Assembly: GCA_014803985.1 (NCBI GenBank)
Contig: JAAVAO010000054.1
Location: 37,476-101,475 of the forward strand
Reading direction: 5' to 3'
DNA from: Treponema sp.
GTDB taxonomy: Bacteria; Spirochaetota; Spirochaetia; Treponematales; Treponemataceae
Length of the DNA stretch: 64,000 bases
Shown here: one piece after another, positions 55,861 through 63,930 of the stretch
Layout: the number at the start of each line of letters is the position of its first letter
Position numbering within the stretch: position 1 is the stretch's first letter
Program-made: the position numbers and the translations under genes
The notes under the pieces: model-generated
Databases searched by the model: none
What the model was told of the DNA's origin: nothing
Seen by the model: the letters and a program-made list of their open reading frames with translations, nothing else

Positions 55861-55985
55861 AGTTTTCTGCGAAAACTCATTATTAAGGGAACTGCGAAAA
55901 ACTGAAATTTTTAGAGATTCCCTTAACAGTTGTTTTTCATTTTATTGTGAAACAACTGTTTTCAGCGAAGAGCTTCTTTGCTGAA
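55861..55985 (+). other. Series of hairpins between adaptor and RND pump genes
   Basis: Four stems in 125 bases: AGTTTT/AAAACT (55861-55876), TTAAGGGAA/TTCCCTTAA (55883-55891 with 55918-55926), AACAGTTGTTT/AAACAACTGTT (55925-55935 with 55950-55960), and an 11-bp stem with one wobble at 55961-55985. The pump's GGAGG site follows at once. Such a run of structure inside an operon suggests RNA processing or stoichiometry control. Confidence 0.5.
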
Positions 55986-56002
55986 AAAACGCTGGAGGTT
56001 TT

Positions 56003-59000
56003 ATGACTATATCAAAAGCATCTGTAAACAAGCCTACTACGGTCTTGATTATATTTATCCTTCTTACTCTTTTGGGAATTTATTGTGCTGCATCCCTTCC
56101 TCTTGATTTGTATCCAGATATGGATATTCCGTATATTATTGTGTATACCTCTTATGGAGATGCAGGTCCTGAAGAAGTGGAAAAAAGCGTTACAAGAACT
56201 CTTGAAAGCAGTCTTTCCGGTGTGACAGGATTGAAAAAACTTACGTCAACATCGCAAACGGGTGCAAGTATGGTTGTTCTTGAATTTGAATATGGCACTA
56301 ATCTTGATGCCGCTACAGGAAATATACGCGACAAAATAGATTTGGTGCGCAATTATTTGCCGGATGATTCTGATACGCCAATTATGTTCCAAATGGACCC
56401 TTCTATGCTGCCTATTATGGCGTTGATTATAACGGGCTCGAGAACTCCTGAAGAGTTATCATCGTATGTTGAAGATATTATCGAGCCACGTCTTGAACAG
56501 ATTGATGGTGTTGCCTCTGCAAATGCACGTGGAAATCGTGAAAAACAAATTTTGATTGATGTTCCGCGAGACCGTCTTGATGCGTATGGATTGACGATTA
56601 CGCAAATTGTGCAGATGATTGGCGCTCAAAACATTACGAGTTCTGGTGGCTCAATTGAATCGAATGGCTTTAACTATTCTATTTCAGCGGAAGGTACATA
56701 TAAATCTGTTGATGAAATAAAACAAACTGTTGTTTCGTATGCATCTCGTGTTGAGCCAAATGGAAATGTTGAAGTTGTTTCAATCTTGTTGCGTGATATT
56801 GCCGATGTGTATGAAGGCTATGAGGAGGCGACTTCGCTTGCATTTATGAATGGCACTCCTTCTGTTATGCTTTCCATTCAAAAGCAAAGTGGCAAGAACT
56901 CTGTTTCAACTGCGCAAAATGTGCGTAAAAAACTTTCTGAAATTAAACGCGATTTGCCAAGTGACATTGAAATTATAGAGGTGTACAACACAACAGACGA
57001 CATAAAGGACACGATTTTTAATGTTGTGAAATCTCTTGTTGAAGGTATTGCGTTTGCCATTGTTGTGCTTTATATATTCTTGCGTTCTGTAAAAAGTACG
57101 TTTATCATTGCCCTTGCCATTCCGATTTCTGTAATTGTCACTCTGTGTCTTATGTACTTCTGCGGATATACAATAAATATGATGACGCTTTCTGGTCTTT
57201 TGCTTGGAATTGGTATGCTTGTGGACAACTCAATTGTTGTTCTTGAAAATATATTTAGTTATCGTGAGCGCGATGCAAAGCCTGAGGTTGCTGCAACGCT
57301 CGGTGCGCAGGAAATGGGCACTTCAATTACCGCTTCAACTTTGACAACTGTTTGTATCTTCTTGCCGATGGTCATGTTCAAGAAAAAACTTGGTATGATG
57401 GGACAAATATTTATTCCATTTGCAGTGACAATAATCTTTTCCCTTATATGTTCGCTCATTGTTGCATTGACCCTTGTTCCTGTTCTTTCGTCAAAATATT
57501 TGAGAATTGAAAAAACATCTGAAGTTCGTCATCTAAAACCAATTGCGATTTTTGATAAAATTATGGGACGTTTCTTTTCTTGGCTTGACGATGTGTATGC
57601 AAAAGGCGTTTCTTTCTGTTTAAAACATAAAAAAATTGTTATATGTGTTGTTTTGGTTATGTTTGTTGGCTCAATTCTTTTGATTAAGATAATTGGATTT
57701 ACATTTATGCCGACACAACCTGCAACAAGCGTTACGGTGAGTGTTGAAATGCCAAAAGGAACGACAGTTGAGGCGACCCGTGAGATTGCTCAACAACTTG
57801 AAGCCAACATCAGCAAGGATTTAAAAGGCGTAAAATATACAACGGTTTCAATTGGAGGAAGCGGAATCACTGCCAGTGCTGCGGATTCAAACACTGCAAC
57901 AATTCGCTACACGCTTTATTCTGAAAGTGAAAGAGAGCCTGGTTGGGATAATGAAGAAACTGCAAAGGCAAAGTGTCGCAAATACTTCAATAGTTTTCCA
58001 GGGGCGGAATGCACTTTCAGTTCAAGCGGTATGAACGCAAGTTCTTCAACAATAGATGTAATTATTCGTTCTGACAGTCTTGACCTTGCGCGAACAAATG
58101 CAAAGAATATACAGACGCTTTTGCGGGAGCAAGGTGGAGATTACCTAAATGAAATTACAATAGACCTTGAAGATGGACTTCCAGAGTTGAAAATAAATAT
58201 GGATCGCTCGCGAATGGAAGAGTTGGGAATCACATCGTATGCTGCAGGTGCGGAATTAAATGCTGCTATAAATGGAATGACTGCCAGTCGCTATGATGAT
58301 GATGGAACGCAAATAGACATTGTTGTTAGTATGGCTGAAAAAGACAAGCAGAAATTCGGAGACCTTGAGAATATCTATGTTAAGAATTCTATGGGGGCTC
58401 GAATTCCATTTGCAAGTTTTAGCCGATATGAGGAAAGCCTTGCTCCTGTTGCCATTAAACGTGAAAATCAAACGAGAACAGTGCGTGTCCAAATAGAGCC
58501 GAAGCCTGAATTCTCCATTCAAATTGTTCAGGACTTTGTGGAAAAACTGATTAAAGAAAACATTCCGCAAGATGAAAACGTTTTGATAAGTTTTGACGGT
58601 TCATTTGCTGATATGATTGAGGCGGCAACAAATTTCGCTGTAATTATTTTGATGGCGGTTTTGTTAGTGTTTGCTGTTATGGCAAGTCAATTTGAATCTT
58701 TTAAAGAGCCGTTTATTATTATATTTACCATTCCATTTAGCGTGATAGGCGTTGTTATGATTTATCTTATGGCGGGGCAGATGATGAACGTTATTACCAT
58801 AATTGGAATGCTTGTTTTGGTTGGAACGATTGTAAACAATGGTATTGTTCTTGTTGACTATACAAACCTTTTGAGAAAGCGAGGGTACAATTTGTTTGAC
58901 GGATGCGTTGAAGCCTGCCGAAACCGTTTGCGACCAATTTTGATGTCAACCTTAACGACGGTAACATCTCTTATTCCGATGGCGTTTTTTCCTGGAGAAA

Positions 59001-59404
59001 CGGGGGCGATGACGCAGCCAATTGGACTAACGGTGCTTGGCGGATTGACGTTTGGCTCTATGATGACGCTTTTTGTTATGCCTGTTATTTATTACATCTT
59101 TAATAGTCGAGATGAAAGGCGCGCTGCAAAAAAGGCAAGGAAGGCTCAAAGAAAAGCAAAACGACTTTCAATAAAAAAGCAGCGGGAACTTCCTGAAATT
59201 GTGAAGCGCAATTATCGTAAGACGGAGGTTGCCACTACAGAAAATGTAGAAAAAGAATTGGCGACAGAAAATCCAGATGAACAGTCAAGCGAAATAGAAA
59301 ATTCGACAAAAGAAAGTGAAAGTATATCTAACGGCGAAGTTGAACAAACTAAAACTGAACAAGATGAAGCAGATTCTGTTACAGGCACTGGGGAGGAAAA
59401 ATGA
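56003..59404 (+). CDS. RND-superfamily efflux pump
   Basis: 1,133 residues with the two-fold RND plan: 12 membrane helices and two large periplasmic loops. TM4 has G-M-L-V-D-N-S-I-V-V-L-E-N, so the usual Asp-Asp pair is Asp-Asn, and TM10 has V-N-N-G-I-V-L-V-D-Y in place of the Lys found in AcrB. This is the pattern of the AcrB-distant SwrC-like branch. The first periplasmic domain contains S-T-S-Q-T-G-A-S-M-V. The last ~90 residues are a basic then acidic cytoplasmic tail absent from AcrB. It works with TolC and the adaptor. Confidence 0.92.
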   Translation: MTISKASVNKPTTVLIIFILLTLLGIYCAASLPLDLYPDMDIPYIIVYTSYGDAGPEEVEKSVTRTLESSLSGVTGLKKLTSTSQTGASMVVLEFEYGTNLDAATGNIRDKIDLVRNYLPDDSDTPIMFQMDPSMLPIMALIITGSRTPEELSSYVEDIIEPRLEQIDGVASANARGNREKQILIDVPRDRLDAYGLTITQIVQMIGAQNITSSGGSIESNGFNYSISAEGTYKSVDEIKQTVVSYASRVEPNGNVEVVSILLRDIADVYEGYEEATSLAFMNGTPSVMLSIQKQSGKNSVSTAQNVRKKLSEIKRDLPSDIEIIEVYNTTDDIKDTIFNVVKSLVEGIAFAIVVLYIFLRSVKSTFIIALAIPISVIVTLCLMYFCGYTINMMTLSGLLLGIGMLVDNSIVVLENIFSYRERDAKPEVAATLGAQEMGTSITASTLTTVCIFLPMVMFKKKLGMMGQIFIPFAVTIIFSLICSLIVALTLVPVLSSKYLRIEKTSEVRHLKPIAIFDKIMGRFFSWLDDVYAKGVSFCLKHKKIVICVVLVMFVGSILLIKIIGFTFMPTQPATSVTVSVEMPKGTTVEATREIAQQLEANISKDLKGVKYTTVSIGGSGITASAADSNTATIRYTLYSESEREPGWDNEETAKAKCRKYFNSFPGAECTFSSSGMNASSSTIDVIIRSDSLDLARTNAKNIQTLLREQGGDYLNEITIDLEDGLPELKINMDRSRMEELGITSYAAGAELNAAINGMTASRYDDDGTQIDIVVSMAEKDKQKFGDLENIYVKNSMGARIPFASFSRYEESLAPVAIKRENQTRTVRVQIEPKPEFSIQIVQDFVEKLIKENIPQDENVLISFDGSFADMIEAATNFAVIILMAVLLVFAVMASQFESFKEPFIIIFTIPFSVIGVVMIYLMAGQMMNVITIIGMLVLVGTIVNNGIVLVDYTNLLRKRGYNLFDGCVEACRNRLRPILMSTLTTVTSLIPMAFFPGETGAMTQPIGLTVLGGLTFGSMMTLFVMPVIYYIFNSRDERRAAKKARKAQRKAKRLSIKKQRELPEIVKRNYRKTEVATTENVEKELATENPDEQSSEIENSTKESESISNGEVEQTKTEQDEADSVTGTGEEK

Positions 59405-59703
59405 AACGAATAGACATAATTGTGAGTCAGGCGATAAAAGACGATTTTATTGAATATTACACTGAACTGTGCACGACAGAAAAAGTGAAGTGCAAATTTA
59501 CAATGATAGATAATGTTATGGGGCAGGGCAACACAAATCCAAAAATGGGAGATGCGATTTGGCCTCAGTTAAACACATTGTTTATTATTTTTTGTGATGA
59601 CAATATGCCAGAAAAAATCTCTAAACTAATGGCTCGGTTGAACAAGGAGTATATTGGTGAGGGGGCTGCCGCATTTGTGAGCGATGTTGACGAGTTAGGA
59701 TAA
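59401..59703 (+). CDS. PII-like small protein coupled to the RND pump
   Basis: 100 residues. The start ATG overlaps the pump's stop (ATGA), so translation is coupled. A ferredoxin-like beta-alpha-beta pattern with a T-loop-like M-G-Q-G-N-T-N-P-K-M-G-D-A-I-W-P, then L-F-I-I-F and a C-terminal G-A-A-A-F-V, matches PII-like (GlnB-fold) proteins. PII proteins bind nucleotides and regulate membrane transporters, so a control role on this pump is a reasonable inference. The assignment to the fold is by pattern. Confidence 0.6.
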   Translation: MKRIDIIVSQAIKDDFIEYYTELCTTEKVKCKFTMIDNVMGQGNTNPKMGDAIWPQLNTLFIIFCDDNMPEKISKLMARLNKEYIGEGAAAFVSDVDELG

Positions 59704-59704
59704 A

Positions 59705-59831
59705 GGGCGAATGCCTAAATTCCTCGTTCACAAGGTATTGATTTTGCATTCGCCTCCAGTTTTGCTATGCGAGTTTTTGAAAAAAACTCGGTAGCAATTC
59801 TGTAGGAATTGAGTACTTTACGCAAAACTGG
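59705..59831 (+). repeat. Modular palindromic repeat copy
   Basis: GGGCGAATGC...GCATTCGCC followed by CCAGTTTTGC...GCAAAACTGG (59756-59831), whose interior contains GAGTTTTTGAAAAAAACTC and GCAATTCTGTAGGAATTG palindromes. The first module is nearly identical to 61733-61782. Confidence 0.75.
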
Positions 59832-59892
59832 CTAGTGGATTGTCATTGCATTTGAAAAAATAAAAAAAAACATTCTTCCAGTTTTCACTTCG

Positions 59893-60486
59893 TTACGAAA
59901 GGATATTGTCAATGGCAAGATTTGCAACGTCCTTTGTCTTTATGATGTCCTTTTCGTTCATTATTGCGATTTTAAAAATCGCCGATTCAATAATACCATA
60001 CAGAATTTCATTTGTGTTGCGAACATTTTGGTTTTTAAATTCGCCGTTTTTTATCCCCTTAATTATAATGTGAACCATAATGTGTCGAAATTTTATTGTC
60101 CGTCGTCGTATGCCTGCAACGGTGTCAACACCCTCTCTTTTTATTTGCGATAGATAGGGCAGCAGAACAATAAAAAGTTTTCGGTTGGCTTGGCATCGAT
60201 CTATTATAGTTTCAAGAACACAACGAATTGCCTTTTCTGCGGAGAGCGTTTTGTCATTTAAAATTTCCATCAAGTCATTTTCAATTTGAGAGGTTAATTG
60301 CTTTAAACTCCATAGAAATATGTCATGCTTGTTTTTAAAGTAAATATACAGTGTTGTTCTGGTAATTTCACAATGATTCGCAATTTTTTGAAAGGTTACA
60401 TTTTCGTAGCCTTCTTCGACAAAGATGCTGAGTGCTTTTTCAAGTATTTCATGTTTGCGTTTTATATGCTCAATCGGGGCGGGCAT
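59893..60486 (-). CDS. TetR-family regulator
   Basis: 197 residues. The N-terminal helix-turn-helix spans about 12-58: I-L-E-K-A-L-S-I-F-V-E-E-G-Y-E-N-V-T, I-A-N-H-C-E-I-T-R-T-T-L-Y-I-Y-F. A helical ligand-binding domain follows. It starts five bases after the methyltransferase stop, so the two share a transcript. It is convergent with the efflux operon; it may sense an efflux substrate, but no operator is evident. Confidence 0.9.
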   Translation of the reverse strand: MPAPIEHIKRKHEILEKALSIFVEEGYENVTFQKIANHCEITRTTLYIYFKNKHDIFLWSLKQLTSQIENDLMEILNDKTLSAEKAIRCVLETIIDRCQANRKLFIVLLPYLSQIKREGVDTVAGIRRRTIKFRHIMVHIIIKGIKNGEFKNQNVRNTNEILYGIIESAIFKIAIMNEKDIIKTKDVANLAIDNILS

Positions 60487-60490
60487 TCTT

Positions 60491-61675
60491 TTATTTATCC
60501 TTGTTCTTTGAATTTTGTGAATTTCGGTATATATAAAGAATAGTGTCCAGTTTCCCTGATTTTATTGATTTTAGTAAGGGGGCATAATGACCAAATGCTT
60601 CCTGAAATTTTCTATGCGTTGTGATAACTCCAAAGTCCCATCCTGAGAATTCATCCCAAAGTCCATGCATTTTTTGGTACACTTCTTTTGCCAACTCTTC
60701 GTCTCCAAGTCGTTCTCCATAAGGAGGATTGCACAAAATCAAGCCGCTTTCATATTGTGCAGTAATGGTAGAAATATCTGCTTGTACAAACTGCGGTTTT
60801 TTGATTTTTTCATTGCTACCGATAGATTTTAGCGTTTGCTCCACTATTGCACAGGCGTGCTCCGTATTTTTGCGGCTTCTTTCAACAGCCTCTTTTGAAA
60901 CATCGCTGCCTGTTATGCGAACTTCAATATCCGTGCGAATTTTTTCAGCTTCAATTCGGCGGATTTCAGTTGCACGGGCGGGGTCAAAAAACGGCATTGT
61001 CTCAAGCGCAAAGTGCCGTGCAAAACCTGGTGCAACATTATGCGCATATAACATCGCCTCGATTGGAATAGTGCCTGCTCCGCAAAAAGGGTCAAGCAGA
61101 GGAGTTTTGCGTTTCCACAACATTTCCTGCAAAAGAACTGCTGCAACAGTTTCACGCAGAGGCGCAAGTCCTCCGTCCGTGCGATAGCCGCGTTTGTGCA
61201 AAGGTTTTCCTGAAAGATCAAGCAAAATCAACGCTTTGTCATTGTCAAGGTAAACGCGCACATCTGCTTCGTCTCCGCTTTCTGGCATTGAAGACATTCT
61301 CCAGCGGTCAGAAAGTTTTTTATAAATTGCTTTGTGTGCACTTGCTTGAACAGCATGTTCTGAATCGAGCCGTGACTTGTGGCATCTCACTTTGTCAATA
61401 ACAACTTTTGTGTCTTTCCGAAAAAAATCCTGCCAGTTAATGGTATAAACGCCATCGAAAAATTCATCGAAATTTCGTGCGGGAAAATTTCCCATCTGCA
61501 AAAAAACACGATCAGCAGTGCGCAGACACAGATTAGCCCTGTAAAGAGCATCGTCATTGCCTGAAAAACTCACACGTCCAGGCGCATTTCCACAAAGCGT
61601 ATATCCTAAAAGCTTTAATTCGTTTCCTAAAATTCTTTCTGCGCCAAGCGCACATAAAGCAACTAATGTATTCAT
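60491..61675 (-). CDS. THUMP-domain RNA guanine-N2 methyltransferase (RlmL/Trm14-like)
   Basis: 394 residues. An N-terminal ferredoxin-like/THUMP region (about 1-165) is followed by a Rossmann methyltransferase with L-L-D-P-F-C-G-A-G-T-I-P-I-E (SAM site, near 195), I-T-G-S-D-V-S, and the catalytic N-P-P-Y-G-E-R-L near 318. This matches the RlmL N-terminal methyltransferase family acting on 23S rRNA G2445; there is no C-terminal RlmK-like half. A TTGCTC/TACAGT promoter lies six bases upstream of the ATG. Confidence 0.9.
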   Translation of the reverse strand: MNTLVALCALGAERILGNELKLLGYTLCGNAPGRVSFSGNDDALYRANLCLRTADRVFLQMGNFPARNFDEFFDGVYTINWQDFFRKDTKVVIDKVRCHKSRLDSEHAVQASAHKAIYKKLSDRWRMSSMPESGDEADVRVYLDNDKALILLDLSGKPLHKRGYRTDGGLAPLRETVAAVLLQEMLWKRKTPLLDPFCGAGTIPIEAMLYAHNVAPGFARHFALETMPFFDPARATEIRRIEAEKIRTDIEVRITGSDVSKEAVERSRKNTEHACAIVEQTLKSIGSNEKIKKPQFVQADISTITAQYESGLILCNPPYGERLGDEELAKEVYQKMHGLWDEFSGWDFGVITTHRKFQEAFGHYAPLLKSIKSGKLDTILYIYRNSQNSKNKDK

Positions 61676-61681
61676 AAAACT

Positions 61682-61710
61682 ACTGTATCATTTATCTAAA
61701 AATTGAGCAA
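61682..61710 (-). promoter_or_regulatory. Promoter of the RlmL-like gene (leaderless)
   Basis: On the minus strand TTGCTC (61710-61705), a 17-base spacer and TACAGT (61687-61682), then six bases to the ATG at 61675. No Shine-Dalgarno site. Confidence 0.55.
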
Positions 61711-61732
61711 TTGAAAAATGGCGGAAGGTACA

Positions 61733-61960
61733 GGGCGAATGCCTAAATTTCTCGTTCACAAGGTATTGATTTTGCATTCGCCTCCAGTTTTGTACGCTAT
61801 CGCTATCAAAACTGGCTAGTGAGGTGTAAAATAAAAACCATGCGCTCGCATACTATGCACTAATTGAGGCAAGGATTATCTTGATTATCTTTGCCCGCTA
61901 TCGCAGCGACTACAATCAGAGCGATTTTGCCTTTCTCATTGCGCCTTTGCGAATGTTTTA
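61733..61960 (+). repeat. Modular palindromic repeat, composite copy
   Basis: GGGCGAATGC...GCATTCGCC (61733-61782), CCAGTTTTG...CAAAACTGG (61784-61815) with a short GCTATCGCTAT insert, then the ATGCGCTCGCAT / GCTATCGCAGCGACTAC / GAGCGATTTTGCC core and GCGCCTTTGCGAATGTTTTA right arm as at 32867-33090. It explains most of the 61676-62076 gap. Confidence 0.75.
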
Positions 61961-62076
61961 TATATAAACGAATAATTTTTTTTCGTGTGTAACCCCTGTA
62001 TTAAAACTGCCGCCAATTATTTTTCAAAACAGAAAATATACTGGCGACTTAAGGAATAAAATCTTGAATGGCGTAA

Positions 62077-63873
62077 TTAACATGACGAGGTGTGTGCAAT
62101 GCCTTTTAGTTCCTCAAGCGTTTTATAGCCTTTGCGCTGCATAAATGCTTCAAGTCCATCTATACATTCAATCATTGCAAGGGGATTTGAAAATGTTGCG
62201 CTGCCAATTTGCACTGCGCTTGCTCCTGCCATAATAAATTCAACCACATCTTGCCATTCTGCAATTCCACCGATTGCAATAATAGGAACACGGTTTGTTT
62301 CGGGTAGCGTTTGGATTGCTTCATATAGTTCATAAATAAGACGCACTGCAATGGGGCGCACTGCAGGTCCTCCAAAGCCCGCCTTTATTTTGTCAAAAAC
62401 AGGTTTTCCGCTTTCAATGTCAATTGCGACTCCTTGAAAGGAGTTGCAAAGACTGATTGCGTCTGCTCCATCGGCAATGCATTGCAAGGCAACTTCATTC
62501 AATTCATGCGACTGTGGGGTGAGTTTTACGATGAGCGGTTTTGTTATTTCCGCGCGAACTGCTTTTACCACGCTTGAAGCGGCGTTACACGACATTCCAA
62601 AAGATGCTCCGCCCAATTCAACATTTGGGCAGGAAATATTAAGTTCAATTACAGGGGCGGCGGATTTTTCAAGCAGTTTTGCTCCTTCAAGATATGTTTC
62701 TAGCGATGAGCCGCTTAAATTTGCTATTGCAACAGGCTTGAGCTTTATCATTTCAGGAAGTTCATTTTCTATAAAGTGAGGTATTCCGGGATTTTGAAGA
62801 CCAATGGAGTTCATCAGACCAGAAGGTGTTTCCCACAGTCGAATGCCTGAATTTCCCTCTCGTTTTTCTATCGTCAAACCTTTTGAGGAAATTCCGCCAA
62901 GCCTATTCACATCAAAAACAGAGTCATATTCAATGCCAAAGCCAAATGTTCCAGAAGATGCGATGACTGGATTTTCAAAGCGAACGCCTTTTATTTCAAA
63001 AGACATATCGGGTTTTTCATTTTGAGCATTTTTGCAGGAGTGTTGAGGCGTTTTTTGAGTTTCAAACGATAAAATCTTGCTGTCAAAAATGGGGCCGTCT
63101 TTGCAGCATCTTACATTTCCTCTTGTTGTTGGAATGACACAGCCAAGACAAACGCCCACTCCACAAGCCATGCGACTTTCCATACTAATCCAGCACGGAA
63201 TGCCTGCCGCTTCTGTGATTTTCTTTATATATGCGAGCATAGGTAACGGACCGCATGCATACAACGCTGAGTATCCACCTTTTTGCAATTTTTCTTCGTC
63301 AAGAGCGATGGGGAGCATTCCCTTTGTGCCAACGCTTCCATCGTCAGTGGTGATTGTGAGAGAGGCGGCTTTTAGATTTTCAAGGCCATAACTGCCACTT
63401 TTAAAGCAAGCGAAAAAATCGTATGAATTTTCGGGAAGTGTTTTTGCAAAGGCTGCCACTGGTGCAATTCCAATTCCTCCGCCAACAATGCATACTTTTT
63501 CAGAGGCGGATGGTTTGGGAAATGTGTTTCCAAGAGGGCCAAGCAATTCAATTTCATCTTCGGTTTTGAGAGCGCACAATTCCTTTGTTCCTTTGCCTTT
63601 CACTAAAATAAGAAAATCCAGTAAAATTCCTCGTGGCGTTTTTTCAGAGTTGAAAAAACTTATCGGGCGAGCAAGAAAATGCTGTGATTTTTTGGAACGC
63701 AACATAAAGAATTGCCCTGCTATTGGAAAGCGAGACGTGTTTTTAGAAATTTCTATTTTCAGGGAATAAACGCTGTTTGCTGGCTTTGCAGTTTCAAGCG
63801 CAGAACACGAAACAACTGTTCCAATCGTAAACACGGGACGAGGAACACCTTGACAATCTACAAATTCCGACAT
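62077..63873 (-). CDS. pyrD: Dihydroorotate dehydrogenase B: PyrK-PyrD fusion
   Basis: 598 residues from the ATG at 63873, set by a GGGAGA site; a longer in-frame reading from 63993 is the leader. Residues 1-280 are the PyrK electron-transfer subunit: FAD/NAD ferredoxin-reductase fold with V-G-G-G-I-G-I-A-P near 130 and [2Fe-2S] cysteines at 237, 242, 245 and 256/257. Residues 290-598 are class 1B PyrD, with A-S-S-G-T-F-G near 305 and the catalytic Cys in N-I-S-C-P-N near 415. It oxidises dihydroorotate to orotate with NAD+. The two subunits are normally separate genes. Confidence 0.93.
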   Translation of the reverse strand: MSEFVDCQGVPRPVFTIGTVVSCSALETAKPANSVYSLKIEISKNTSRFPIAGQFFMLRSKKSQHFLARPISFFNSEKTPRGILLDFLILVKGKGTKELCALKTEDEIELLGPLGNTFPKPSASEKVCIVGGGIGIAPVAAFAKTLPENSYDFFACFKSGSYGLENLKAASLTITTDDGSVGTKGMLPIALDEEKLQKGGYSALYACGPLPMLAYIKKITEAAGIPCWISMESRMACGVGVCLGCVIPTTRGNVRCCKDGPIFDSKILSFETQKTPQHSCKNAQNEKPDMSFEIKGVRFENPVIASSGTFGFGIEYDSVFDVNRLGGISSKGLTIEKREGNSGIRLWETPSGLMNSIGLQNPGIPHFIENELPEMIKLKPVAIANLSGSSLETYLEGAKLLEKSAAPVIELNISCPNVELGGASFGMSCNAASSVVKAVRAEITKPLIVKLTPQSHELNEVALQCIADGADAISLCNSFQGVAIDIESGKPVFDKIKAGFGGPAVRPIAVRLIYELYEAIQTLPETNRVPIIAIGGIAEWQDVVEFIMAGASAVQIGSATFSNPLAMIECIDGLEAFMQRKGYKTLEELKGIAHTSSC

Positions 63874-63884
63874 ATTTTTCTCCC

Positions 63885-63930
63885 ATAAAAAGTCAAGAAG
63901 AAAGTTGCAACTTTCTTCTTGACTTTTTAT
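63885..63930 (-). terminator. Perfect 46-base palindrome in the pyrK-pyrD leader (attenuator candidate)
   Basis: 63885-63907 is the exact complement of 63930-63908 with no mismatch. Read on the minus strand it gives a hairpin of up to 23 bp ending in UUUUUAU, directly before the GGGAG site. An in-frame ORF from the ATG at 63993 reads through it into the gene, passing L-D-F-L-W-E-K at the U-run as in the pyrE leader. Confidence 0.65.

Noticed and set aside
5045..61960. CRISPR array explanation for the repeats
   Set aside because: Copies are dispersed, palindromic and of variable length, without regular spacers, and no cas gene is present.
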